Made by a program: the position numbers and the translations under genes
The notes under the pieces: model-generated
Databases searched by the model: none
Seen by the model: only the letters and a program-made list of their open reading frames with translations
Told to the model about the DNA's origin: nothing
Assembly: GCF_011045835.1 (NCBI RefSeq)
Contig: NZ_CP047350.1
Span: forward strand, 1 to 64,000
Source of the DNA: Proteus terrae subsp. cibarius
GTDB lineage: Bacteria; Pseudomonadota; Gammaproteobacteria; Enterobacterales; Enterobacteriaceae
Length of the DNA: 64,000 bases
Direction: 5' to 3'
Part shown: piece after piece, positions 46,367 to 56,989 of the stretch
How positions within the stretch are numbered: the stretch's first letter is position 1
How the letters are laid out: each line of letters starts with the position of its first letter

Positions 46367-48213
46367 GGGAGTGACGGGCACTGGCTGGCAATGTCTAGCA
46401 ACGGCAGGCATTTCGGCTGAGGGTAAAAGAACTTTCCGCTAAGCGATAGACTGTATGTAAACACAGTATTGCAAGGACGCGGAACATGCCTCATGTGGCG
46501 GCCAGGACGGCCAGCCGGGATCGGGATACTGGTCGTTACCAGAGCCACCGACCCGAGCAAACCCTTCTCTATCAGATCGTTGACGAGTATTACCCGGCAT
46601 TCGCTGCGCTTATGGCAGAGCAGGGAAAGGAATTGCCGGGCTATGTGCAACGGGAATTTGAAGAATTTCTCCAATGCGGGCGGCTGGAGCATGGCTTTCT
46701 ACGGGTTCGCTGCGAGTCTTGCCACGCCGAGCACCTGGTCGCTTTCAGCTGTAAGCGTCGCGGTTTCTGCCCGAGCTGTGGGGCGCGGCGGATGGCCGAA
46801 AGTGCCGCCTTGCTGGTTGATGAAGTACTGCCTGAACAACCCATGCGTCAGTGGGTGTTGAGCTTCCCGTTTCAGCTGCGTTTCCTGTTTGCCAGCCGGC
46901 CCGAGATCATGGGGTGGGTGCTGGGCATCGTTTACCGCGTCATTGCCACGCACCTGGTCAAGAAAGCGGGCCATACCCACCAAGTGGCCAAGACGGGCGC
47001 GGTCACCCTGATCCAGCGTTTTGGATCGGCGCTCAATCTGAATGTTCACTTCCACATGCTGTTTCTCGACGGTGTGTATGTCGAGCAATCCCACGGCTCA
47101 GCGCGTTTCCGCTGGGTCAAGGCGCCGACCAGCCCAGAGCTCACCCAGCTGACGCACACCATCGCCCACCGGGTGGGTCGCTATCTGGAACGGCAAGGCC
47201 TGCTGGAACGGGATGTCGAAAACAGCTATCTGGCCTCGGATGCGGTGGATGACGACCCGATGACACCCCTGCTGGGGCACTCGATCACTTACCGTATCGC
47301 TGTCGGTTCACAGGCGGGGCGAAAGGTGTTCACTTTGCAAACTCTGCCGACCAGTGGTGATCCGTTCGGTGACGGGATTGGCAAGGTAGCCGGGTCCAGC
47401 CTGCACGCCGGCGTGGCGGCCAGGGCCGATGAACGCAAGAAGCTCGAACGGCTGTGCCGGTACATCAGCCGCCCGGCGGTATCCGAGAAGCGGCTGTCGT
47501 TAACACGAGGCGGCAACGTGCGCTACCAGCTCAAGACGCCGTACCGGGACGGCACCACGCACGTCATTTTCGAACCATTGGATTTCATTGCAAGGCTGGC
47601 CGCCCTGGTACCGAAGCCCAGAGTCAACCTAACCCGCTTCCACGGGGTGTTCGCACCCAACAGTCGGCACCGGGCGTTGGTCACGCCGGCAAAACGGGGC
47701 AGGGGCAACAAGGTCAGGGTGGCTGATGAACCGGCAACACCAGCACAACGGCGAGCGTCGATGACATGGGCGCAACGGCTCAAGCGTGTTTTCAATATCG
47801 ACATCGAGACCTGCAGCGGCTGCGGCGGCGCCATGAAAGTCATCGCCTGCATTGAAGACCCTATAGTGATCAAGCAGATCCTTGATCACCTGAAGCACAA
47901 AGCCGAAACCAGCGGGACCAGGGCGTTACCCGAAAGCCGGGCGCCACCGGCTGAGCTGCTCCTGGGTCTGTTTGACTGACGAGCCTGAAGGCCAACGATA
48001 CCAATCAAAATGCTGCGTTCACAGCGCCGCGGCAGGGATCCGCCGTGCTGGTTGTCGGAAAAGGAGCCGCTAGTGGGAAAGAGGAGGGTAAATTTTCAGC
48101 GTTGCTGGCTCCCCGTCAGCCGGATTGGGTTGCATCGCAGGGGTGTCGAAAGAGTCAACTGCGGTCCAAAGCTGTTGGACTTGGGTGAAAAGGGCGTTTA
48201 TTCTTCCTATACG
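46367..48213 (+). mobile_element. ISCR2 (ISVsa3) copy A, complete
   Basis: Left end GGGAGTGACGGGCACTGG, right (oriIS) end ...TTTATTCTTCCTATACG. 5' type I, 3' type alpha. It carries the full Rcr2-type transposase and is identical in reading to copy E. Confidence 0.92.
46486..47979 (+). CDS. rcr2: ISCR2 rolling-circle transposase (IS91 family, Y1-HUH)
   Basis: 497 aa. N-terminal zinc finger (CESCHAEH...CKRRGFCPSCGARR), HUH-like NVHFHMLFLDGVYV, and the C-terminal SRPAVSEKRLSLTRGGNVRYQLKTPYRDGT region with catalytic Tyr. Moves DNA by one-ended rolling-circle transposition and can mobilise sequence beyond its end. Confidence 0.95.
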   Translation: MPHVAARTASRDRDTGRYQSHRPEQTLLYQIVDEYYPAFAALMAEQGKELPGYVQREFEEFLQCGRLEHGFLRVRCESCHAEHLVAFSCKRRGFCPSCGARRMAESAALLVDEVLPEQPMRQWVLSFPFQLRFLFASRPEIMGWVLGIVYRVIATHLVKKAGHTHQVAKTGAVTLIQRFGSALNLNVHFHMLFLDGVYVEQSHGSARFRWVKAPTSPELTQLTHTIAHRVGRYLERQGLLERDVENSYLASDAVDDDPMTPLLGHSITYRIAVGSQAGRKVFTLQTLPTSGDPFGDGIGKVAGSSLHAGVAARADERKKLERLCRYISRPAVSEKRLSLTRGGNVRYQLKTPYRDGTTHVIFEPLDFIARLAALVPKPRVNLTRFHGVFAPNSRHRALVTPAKRGRGNKVRVADEPATPAQRRASMTWAQRLKRVFNIDIETCSGCGGAMKVIACIEDPIVIKQILDHLKHKAETSGTRALPESRAPPAELLLGLFD

Positions 48214-48334
48214 TATGATTCAAACTGCAGATGAGTTACATTTGAAAGAAAAGGTGAAAAAACCAATTGAGAAATTATTGCATGTGCTTAATGCCTCAAA
48301 TAAAAAATTAATTATTCAATACCGATCATTATGA
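48214..48334 (+). pseudogene. 3' fragment of a gene upstream of the DHFR gene
   Basis: Frame from the ISCR2 end to 48334 giving IQTADELHLKEKVKKPIEKLL and ending IIQYRSL; AT-rich, Bacteroidota-like. Its stop overlaps the DHFR start. Family unknown. Confidence 0.45.
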
Positions 48335-48837
48335 AACTATCATTAATTGTTGCCATGGATAAAAATTTTGGCATTGGTAAAGACAACGATTTGTTATGGA
48401 AATTGCCGGCTGATATGAAATTCTTTAAAGAAACTTCAACAGGTCATGTAGTAATAACCGGACGTAAAAATTATGAATCTATTCCTGAGAAATTTAGACC
48501 CTTGCCAAATCGTGAAAATGCCGTTTTAACTCACCAAATCGGCTATCAAGCACCAGGAGCTCATGTCTTTTTTTCACTTACTGAATGTTTAGAGTTCTAT
48601 AAAAATGAAACCGAAAGAACTGTTTTCATCATTGGTGGGGGACAAATTTATGCAGAAGTTATGCAGCGAAACATCCTTCAAGAAATGTATATCACACAAG
48701 TAGATGGAGTGTTTGACGCAGATACTTTTTTTCCTAAATTTTCTGAATCTGAGTGGAATAGTGAAACTGTACTGAAACAGGGTATTGATGAAAAACACGC
48801 TTTTGCTTTTGAAATAAAAAAATATACACGTAAATAA
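48331..48837 (+). CDS. Dihydrofolate reductase, Bacteroidota-like (possible trimethoprim resistance)
   Basis: 168 aa. DHFR motifs: IGKDNDLLWKLPADMKFFK with the catalytic Asp in LPAD, VITGRKNYESIP, and FIIGGGQIYAEVM. Reduces dihydrofolate to tetrahydrofolate. AT-rich codon use and a Bacteroidota-type topB fragment directly downstream suggest a chromosomal folA captured by ISCR2. Whether it resists trimethoprim is not shown by sequence; its place among resistance genes suggests so. I cannot match it to a named dfr allele. Confidence 0.85.
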   Translation: MKLSLIVAMDKNFGIGKDNDLLWKLPADMKFFKETSTGHVVITGRKNYESIPEKFRPLPNRENAVLTHQIGYQAPGAHVFFSLTECLEFYKNETERTVFIIGGGQIYAEVMQRNILQEMYITQVDGVFDADTFFPKFSESEWNSETVLKQGIDEKHAFAFEIKKYTRK

Positions 48838-48919
48838 CTCTAAAACTTACTGTTTTTGTTGAAATGTTTTGTATGTAACGGTTTCAAAACTTCAACGACC
48901 TTACTAACTTTGCCTCCTT
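48838..48919 (+). promoter_or_regulatory. Bacteroidota-type promoter before topB'
   Basis: TAACTTTG, matching the Bacteroidota -7 consensus TANNTTTG, 10 bp before the topB start. Supports a Bacteroidota source of this DNA. Confidence 0.5.
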
Positions 48920-49267
48920 ATGATTTTATGTATAGCTGAAAAACCTTCTGTGGCAAAAGATATTGCCGAAGTAATTGGTGCAAAACAACGCAACAACGGC
49001 TTTTATGAAGGAAATGGCTATTGGGTAACCTGGACTTTTGGCCATCTGTGTACATTGAATGAACCCCATGATTACAAAGAAAATTGGAAATACTGGAAAT
49101 TGGAAGATCTGCCAATTGTACCTAAAAAATTTGGCATTAAACTAATTGATAACGATGGAGTAAAAAGGCAATTTGCTGTTATTGAAAAATTGGTAGCATC
49201 TTGTTCTGAAGTCATCAATTGCGGGGATGCCGGGCAGGAAGGGGAGTTGATACAAAGATGGGTATTG
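48920..49267 (+). pseudogene. Truncated topoisomerase III gene (topB), Bacteroidota-like
   Basis: First 115 residues of a type IA topoisomerase: ILCIAEKPSVAKDIAEVIG (Toprim Glu), VTWTFGHLCTLNEP, and INCGDAGQEGELIQRWVL with the DxD-like acidic motif. Cut at 49267 by the ISCR2 copy; the frame continues by chance. Confidence 0.85.
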
Positions 49268-50525
49268 GCACCTGGTCAAGAAAGCGGGCCATACCCACCA
49301 AGTGGCCAAGACGGGCGCGGTCACCCTGATCCAGCGTTTTGGATCGGCGCTCAATCTGAATGTTCACTTCCACATGCTGTTTCTCGACGGTGTGTATGTC
49401 GAGCAATCCCACGGCTCAGCGCGTTTCCGCTGGGTCAAGGCGCCGACCAGCCCAGAGCTCACCCAGCTGACGCACACCATCGCCCACCGGGTGGGTCGCT
49501 ATCTGGAACGGCAAGGCCTGCTGGAACGGGATGTCGAAAACAGCTATCTGGCCTCGGATGCGGTGGATGACGACCCGATGACACCCCTGCTGGGGCACTC
49601 GATCACTTACCGTATCGCTGTCGGTTCACAGGCGGGGCGAAAGGTGTTCACTTTGCAAACTCTGCCGACCAGTGGTGATCCGTTCGGTGACGGGATTGGC
49701 AAGGTAGCCGGGTCCAGCCTGCACGCCGGCGTGGCGGCCAGGGCCGATGAACGCAAGAAGCTCGAACGGCTGTGCCGGTACATCAGCCGCCCGGCGGTAT
49801 CCGAGAAGCGGCTGTCGTTAACACGAGGCGGCAACGTGCGCTACCAGCTCAAGACGCCGTACCGGGACGGCACCACGCACGTCATTTTCGAACCATTGGA
49901 TTTCATTGCAAGGCTGGCCGCCCTGGTACCGAAGCCCAGAGTCAACCTAACCCGCTTCCACGGGGTGTTCGCACCCAACAGTCGGCACCGGGCGTTGGTC
50001 ACGCCGGCAAAACGGGGCAGGGGCAACAAGGTCAGGGTGGCTGATGAACCGGCAACACCAGCACAACGGCGAGCGTCGATGACATGGGCGCAACGGCTCA
50101 AGCGTGTTTTCAATATCGACATCGAGACCTGCAGCGGCTGCGGCGGCGCCATGAAAGTCATCGCCTGCATTGAAGACCCTATAGTGATCAAGCAGATCCT
50201 TGATCACCTGAAGCACAAAGCCGAAACCAGCGGGACCAGGGCGTTACCCGAAAGCCGGGCGCCACCGGCTGAGCTGCTCCTGGGTCTGTTTGACTGACCC
50301 GTCCCAAACGATTCCGATCACGATGCTGCGGTAATTCAGCCGCGGCAGGGATGCGTTATGCCGGCGGCTTGGGTTGGCCCCGGCTGTCGGGAAAAACGGG
50401 TAAATTTTCGGCGGGATCGATGGCTACACGGGCCGGATTCAGAATCACCCACTGGCAAAGCAGGCCGTCATTCGCGGTCTACAGTGGCTGGACTTGGAGA
50501 AAAACGGCGTTTATTCTTCCTATAC
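49268..50525 (+). mobile_element. ISCR2 copy C, 5'-truncated, with a different 3' end
   Basis: Begins inside the transposase gene. It equals copy A to the stop codon at 50297, then the 3' tail (50298-50525) has a different sequence, ending ...TTATTCTTCCTATAC (3' type beta). Confidence 0.9.
49269..50297 (+). pseudogene. 5'-truncated ISCR2 transposase
   Basis: C-terminal two thirds of the Rcr2-type transposase (from HLVKKAGHTHQVAKTG in the ISCR2 frame). It lacks the zinc-finger domain, so probably inactive. Confidence 0.9.
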
Positions 50526-50634
50526 TCACAATCACTAAAAAATCTTGCGCATTGATTTTCAGTTCTATGTCTTTTAGGGCTTGTACTTTTCCGTCGTAAA
50601 CCTTGTTTATTTTCTTAAAGGTTACGCTTGCCAT
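50526..50634 (-). pseudogene. Truncated sugar-ABC-transporter ATPase gene (UgpC/MsmX-like)
   Basis: First 36 residues: VTFKKINKVYDGKVQALKDI then LKINAQDFLVI. It begins 3 bp after the erm stop and is cut by ISCR2 at its other end before the Walker A motif. Bacillota-like, supporting the origin of the erm segment. Confidence 0.65.
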
Positions 50635-50637
50635 CGG

Positions 50638-51510
50638 CTAATACTTTTTGCTCCTGTCACGATGTAGTTTGTCGAGTTTTGCCTGCTCGGCAATCAATCG
50701 GCTATATGCGCCTATAACCAATTTCTTTTTTTCTGGCGAAACCATTTTAGAGTATACATCAAACATGGCAAGCCATTGTTTGTATGTCCATTCCGAAATA
50801 AACGCCTCCTCGTGAAGATCGATTTGCTTTCGTATCCGCTTTTGTTGTTCGTATGAAAAAACTTTTTTTGTTTTTTCCTTAAAAAATCTGCCTGGCGCGG
50901 AATATACAAAAGCCAAGAAATCCCAGTAGTCGATTAGCGGCAATTTTTTTATGTCGCAGTATTCTTTTTTGTGAAAGTTCACAAAAAATATTGATACATT
51001 CGGGCTTGGCGAAAAGTCCGCTTTATCAAAGTTGTGAATGACTTTGATTTCGTAAATCGGCTTAAAAAGTAGCGACTTAAATCCATCTTGGCACAAAGGC
51101 TCACCTGCGTACTTATATACCGCCTCTTGTTGCATGACGAGATATAAATCCTCGGGCGTCCTTCCCGTCGTCAAAAGTTTGCTCAAAATATCCGCAGTCA
51201 TGTTGAATGGTATGTTAGAAAAAACTTTGTACGGCTCGCTCGGCAAATCTACTGTTAGAAAGTCCCTGTTCAGCAGAACTAAATCCTCGTGCCCCTTTAA
51301 TTGCTCAAGCAATCGCCTGTACAATTCCGCGTCGTACTCTATCGCAACAACTTGTCTACAGCGTCCAAGTAAGGCTCGAGTGATAATTCCTTTGCCGGGT
51401 CCGATTTCATAAACCAAATCATCGCAAGTTATATTGCTAAGTCCGACTAGTTTATTTACTAGTTGGGCATTGTGTAAAAAATTTTGAGAGTCTTTTATGT
51501 TGCGTTCCAA
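50638..51510 (-). CDS. Erm-family 23S rRNA adenine-N6-methyltransferase
   Basis: 290 aa from the TTG at 51510, preceded by AAAGGAG. SAM-binding YEIGPGKGIITRALL, VVAIEYDAELYRRL, and the catalytic motif NIPFNMTADILSKLL are all present. Methylates A2058 of 23S rRNA and gives macrolide-lincosamide-streptogramin B resistance. Not erm(B) or erm(F) by reading; erm(42) has been reported in ISCR2 contexts but I cannot confirm identity. AT-rich, probably from Bacillota. Confidence 0.9.
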   Translation of the reverse strand: MERNIKDSQNFLHNAQLVNKLVGLSNITCDDLVYEIGPGKGIITRALLGRCRQVVAIEYDAELYRRLLEQLKGHEDLVLLNRDFLTVDLPSEPYKVFSNIPFNMTADILSKLLTTGRTPEDLYLVMQQEAVYKYAGEPLCQDGFKSLLFKPIYEIKVIHNFDKADFSPSPNVSIFFVNFHKKEYCDIKKLPLIDYWDFLAFVYSAPGRFFKEKTKKVFSYEQQKRIRKQIDLHEEAFISEWTYKQWLAMFDVYSKMVSPEKKKLVIGAYSRLIAEQAKLDKLHRDRSKKY

Positions 51511-51514
51511 TAGC

Positions 51515-51592
51515 CTACTCCTTTACCCGTGTGGCTATTTGATTTTTTGTTGCCGTTGGGTGTATCGTTATTGGTAAACTCGTATTTTTCAT
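51515..51592 (-). CDS. Putative erm leader peptide (25 aa)
   Basis: ATG at 51592 to TAG at 51515, 5 bp before the erm TTG. Peptide starts MKNTSLPITIHPTATKNQIA; its last codons overlap the erm ribosome binding site (AAAGGAG). The layout of a translated short frame ending in the erm start region suggests attenuation control. The peptide does not contain the familiar IFVI or RLR stalling motifs. Confidence 0.5.
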   Translation of the reverse strand: MKNTSLPITIHPTATKNQIATRVKE

Positions 51593-51851
51593 AGAGTTGC
51601 GTACTCTAATTCTATACAAGGCAATACTTAATATATTTTAGCATATATTTTAGCAAATATATTAGGAAAACACAATACATTTTAGAGTGGTTTCGAAAAT
51701 AGTTAAATAAAAATGACTTGTAAAGGATATTCCCCGCAAAGGTTCAGTTCTGCCGTGCTGAAAAATTGCTTATTCGTAAAAGAATAGGCAGCTTTCTTTT
51801 TTGTTCGCCCCTTTTATTTCATAGAGTACTCAACTCTATTTACAATAGAGT

Positions 51852-53704
51852 GGGAGTGACTGGCACTCACAGGCAATGTCTGGCACTGGCTGGCATCACA
51901 GCTGAGACTTCAATATCTCGCAGCTGAGCGATAAACTGTATAAAAACACAGTATCGCAAGGATGCGGATCATGCCCCAAGTGGCGGCCAGGATGGCCAGC
52001 CGGGACGAGAACACTGGTCGTTACCAGCGTCACCGGCCCGAGCAAACCCTGCTCTATCGGATCGTCGAAGAATACTACCCGACGTTCGCTGCCCATTTGG
52101 CGGCGCAGGGCAGGGAACTGCCCGGTTATGTGCAACGCGAGTTTGACGCCTACCTCAAATGCGGCCGTCTCGAACACGGCTTTCTGCGGGTGCGTTGTGA
52201 GTCGTGTCACGCTGAGCACCTGGTTGCGTTCAGCTGCAAACGTCGGGGCTTCTGTCCTAGTTGTGGCGCACGGCGTATGGCCGAAAGCGCCGCGCTACTG
52301 GTCGATGAGGTTCTGCCCGTACAGCCCATGCGCCAATGGGTACTCAGCTTTCCCTTTCAATTGCGCTTTCTGTTCGCCAGCCGGCCGGAGGTCATGGGCC
52401 GGGTGTTGGGCATCGTTTACCGCGTCATCGCCACGCATCTGGTCAAGAAAGCGGGCTATACCCACCAAGCGGCCAAGACCGGTGCCGTCACCCTGATCCA
52501 GCGCTTCGGCAGTGCACTGAACCTCAACATTCACTTTCACATGCTGTTCCTCGATGGCGTGTACGTTGAGCGTCCCAATGGAACAGCCCGGTTCCTCTGG
52601 GTCAGGGCGCCGACCAGCGCCGAACTCACCCAACTGGCGCACACCATCGCCCATCGGGTCGGCCGCTATTTGGAGCGGCAAGGCCTACTGGAGCGGGATG
52701 CTGAAAACAGTTACCTGGCCTTGGATGCGGTGGATGAAGATGCGATGACTCCACTGCTGGGGCATTCCATCACGTATCGCATCGCCGTGGGGCCACAGGC
52801 AGGGCGCAAGGTGTTCACCCTGCAGACACTGCCCGCCTGCGACCCGGAAGATCAGTTTGGTGACATGCCCGGTAAGGTTGCCGGTTTCTCGCTACATGCC
52901 GGCGTAGCGGCCAAGGCCCATGAGCGCAGCAAACTCGAACGGCTGTGCCACTACATCAGCCGCCCGGCGGTATCCGAGAAGCGGCTGTCGTTAACACGAG
53001 GCGGCAACGTGCGCTACCAGCTCAAGACGCCGTACCGGGACGGCACCACGCACGTCATTTTCGAACCATTGGATTTCATTGCAAGGCTGGCCGCCCTGGT
53101 ACCGAAGCCCAGAGTCAACCTAACCCGCTTCCACGGGGTGTTCGCACCCAACAGTCGGCACCGGGCGTTGGTCACGCCGGCAAAACGGGGCAGGGGCAAC
53201 AAGGTCAGGGTGGCTGATGAACCGGCAACACCAGCACAACGGCGAGCGTCGATGACATGGGCGCAACGGCTCAAGCGTGTTTTCAATATCGACATCGAGA
53301 CCTGCAGCGGCTGCGGCGGCGCCATGAAAGTCATCGCCTGCATTGAAGACCCTATAGTGATCAAGCAGATCCTTGATCACCTGAAGCACAAAGCCGAAAC
53401 CAGCGGGACCAGGGCGTTACCCGAAAGCCGGGCGCCACCGGCTGAGCTGCTCCTGGGTCTGTTTGACTGACGAGCCTGAAGGCCAACGATACCAATCAAA
53501 ATGCTGCGTTCACAGCGCCGCGGCAGGGATCCGCCGTGCTGGTTGTCGGAAAAGGAGCCGCTAGTGGGAAAGAGGAGGGTAAATTTTCAGCGTTGCTGGC
53601 TCCCCGTCAGCCGGATTGGGTTGCATCGCAGGGGTGTCGAAAGAGTCAACTGCGGTCCAAAGCTGTTGGACTTGGGTGAAAAGGGCGTTTATTCTTCCTA
53701 TACG
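51852..53704 (+). mobile_element. ISCR2 copy D, hybrid (type II 5', type alpha 3')
   Basis: Left end GGGAGTGACTGGCACTCACAGG, right end ...TTCTTCCTATACG. The first 1.1 kb differs at many positions from copies A and E, then from about 52950 it is identical. The preceding 200 bp (51593-51851) are AT-rich and hold only erm upstream DNA. Confidence 0.9.
51971..53470 (+). CDS. ISCR2-type transposase, hybrid
   Basis: 499 aa from MPQVAARMASRDEN. The first two thirds differ from copy A (for example QAAKTGAVTL, LNIHFHMLF, LQTLPACDPEDQFGDM); the last third is identical. Zinc finger and HUH motif are intact, so probably active. Confidence 0.93.
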   Translation: MPQVAARMASRDENTGRYQRHRPEQTLLYRIVEEYYPTFAAHLAAQGRELPGYVQREFDAYLKCGRLEHGFLRVRCESCHAEHLVAFSCKRRGFCPSCGARRMAESAALLVDEVLPVQPMRQWVLSFPFQLRFLFASRPEVMGRVLGIVYRVIATHLVKKAGYTHQAAKTGAVTLIQRFGSALNLNIHFHMLFLDGVYVERPNGTARFLWVRAPTSAELTQLAHTIAHRVGRYLERQGLLERDAENSYLALDAVDEDAMTPLLGHSITYRIAVGPQAGRKVFTLQTLPACDPEDQFGDMPGKVAGFSLHAGVAAKAHERSKLERLCHYISRPAVSEKRLSLTRGGNVRYQLKTPYRDGTTHVIFEPLDFIARLAALVPKPRVNLTRFHGVFAPNSRHRALVTPAKRGRGNKVRVADEPATPAQRRASMTWAQRLKRVFNIDIETCSGCGGAMKVIACIEDPIVIKQILDHLKHKAETSGTRALPESRAPPAELLLGLFD

Positions 53705-53886
53705 TTGTTCAGAATAACATTGTTCCGCCAACAATCAATTCGGTAGATATTGAACCTGAATATAGGGATATATTTAACTTGACGTTACACCAATCACAAC
53801 AACGGCAAGTGAATTACGCAATGAGTAATACTTTTGGTTTTGGCGGACACATTGCCACAAGTATTTTTAAAAAATATGCTGAATAG
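53704..53886 (+). pseudogene. 3' fragment of a beta-ketoacyl-ACP synthase gene (fabF-like)
   Basis: C-terminal 60 residues ending VNYAMSNTFGFGGHIATSIF plus KKYAE, with the conserved FGFGGHN-like motif. Bacteroidota-like, marking the left edge of the tet(X) segment. Confidence 0.85.
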
Positions 53887-54040
53887 AGAGTAGGTGCTAA
53901 CTTCGGTTTGCTCGTGTTGGCGCTAAATCGAAAGTTCAAGTATCCCAACATGTTCCTTCGTATAGAAGTTAAAAGTTGGCAATTATCGTAGAACAACCTA
54001 CAGACAACACCAATATGTAACCGATAAATAATTACAAAAT

Positions 54041-55578
<1,538 letters not shown>

Positions 55579-55595
55579 AACAGAAAGGCGAGGAA

Positions 55596-56456
55596 ATGAA
55601 AGAGAAAATAGTTGAAAAAAACGGAATAAGACTTTTTACCGAAAGTTTTGGATGTGAAAAAGATCCGGCAATACTCTTGATTGCGGGAGCAACGGTATCC
55701 ATGTTGTATTGGGATGCTGAATTTTGCCAGAAACTATCTGAAAAGGGATTTTTTGTTATTCGCTACGACAATAGGGACGTAGGAAAATCTACTAATTACG
55801 AACCGGGTTCAACCCCCTATGATATTGTTGACTTAACCCATGATGCTATTTCAATTTTGGACGGCTATAAAATAGTCAAAGCCAATTTTGTGGGAATTTC
55901 ACTGGGCGGACTGATTTCTCAAATAGCATCAATAAAATATGCCGACAGGGTAAGTTCAATAACACTAATCTCAACAGGTCCTTGGGGCGACTCAGACCCC
56001 ACAATTCCTGAAATGGATACGCGTATTTTAGATTTTCACGGAAAAGCTGAAACCGTAGATTGGACAAATGAAGACAGTGTGGCAAATTATTTAATTCAAG
56101 GTGCTGAATTGATGAGCGGCAGGAAACAATTTGACAAACAAAGAAGTGAAAAACTGATTAGAGCCGAATTTAAAAGAGCTAATAACTATATAAGTATGTT
56201 CAATCATGCGGCACTGCAAGGTGGTGAAGAATACTGGAACAGATTGAGCGAAATCAATCAACCAACCTTAATTGTACACGGAACGGACGATAAAATATGG
56301 CATTTTAAGAATTCAGCAGTTTTACTTGAAAAGATAAACGGCTCAAAACTAATAACGCTTGATGGAACCGGACACGAACTACATTTCGAAGATTGGAATA
56401 AAATTATTGATGGAATAACGCAACATACAACAAATAACAAAAGAATGAACAAATAG
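55596..56456 (+). CDS. Alpha/beta hydrolase, EstT-like macrolide esterase
   Basis: 286 aa. Nucleophile elbow GISLGG near residue 101, acid in VHGTDDKIWHF and His in GTGHELHFED give the Ser-Asp-His triad. EstT, a serine-dependent macrolide esterase, was described next to tet(X) in Sphingobacterium, and this abh gene occupies the same position; I infer it opens the lactone of 16-membered macrolides such as tylosin. It follows tet(X) by 17 bp in one operon. Confidence 0.75.
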   Translation: MKEKIVEKNGIRLFTESFGCEKDPAILLIAGATVSMLYWDAEFCQKLSEKGFFVIRYDNRDVGKSTNYEPGSTPYDIVDLTHDAISILDGYKIVKANFVGISLGGLISQIASIKYADRVSSITLISTGPWGDSDPTIPEMDTRILDFHGKAETVDWTNEDSVANYLIQGAELMSGRKQFDKQRSEKLIRAEFKRANNYISMFNHAALQGGEEYWNRLSEINQPTLIVHGTDDKIWHFKNSAVLLEKINGSKLITLDGTGHELHFEDWNKIIDGITQHTTNNKRMNK

Positions 56457-56512
56457 GGTATTATGTATTTCCAAATCAACGGTTTAGAGATTGAAGCTAA
56501 TATCAATGTGTT

Positions 56513-56989
56513 ATGACGCTCAAGCTGGTGGAGCCGCTGCGCGAGCTGTTTAAAGATGAGGTGCGCAAGATCGGTATGGAGTTAGGTCTGCCCTACGACA
56601 TGGTTTACCGTCATCCCTTCCCTGGCCCTGGCTTGGGTGTGCGTATTCTTGGCGAAGTAAAAAAAGAATATGCCGACAGGTTGCGCTTGGCTGATGCCAT
56701 CTTTATCGAAGAGCTGTATGCCGCTGACCTGTATCACAAAACCAGCCAAGCCTTCGCTGTATTCTTGCCAGTGAAGTCGGTTGGCGTAGTGGGCGATGCC
56801 CGCCGCTATGAGTATGTGGTGGCATTGCGCGCAGTAGAAACTATCGATTTTATGACAGCGCGCTGGGCACACTTGCCGTATGAGTTTTTAGAAACGGTTT
56901 CTAGCCGCATCATTAATGAGATTCCCGGTATTTCGCGGGTAACCTACGATGTTTCCTCAAAGCCGCCGGCAACTATTGAGTGGGAGTGA
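56513..56989 (+). pseudogene. guaA: 3' fragment of guaA (GMP synthase)
   Basis: C-terminal about 157 residues including [21 protein letters not shown] and the terminal PPATIEWE. The higher GC content and sequence look gammaproteobacterial, unlike the AT-rich DNA before it; the join is at about 56505. Its stop codon lies in the left end of ISCR2 copy E. Confidence 0.93.

Noticed and set aside
48920..49570. 216-aa topB-ISCR2 fusion frame as a real fusion protein
   Set aside because: The second half is an out-of-frame reading of the ISCR2 transposase gene; it is a chance open frame.
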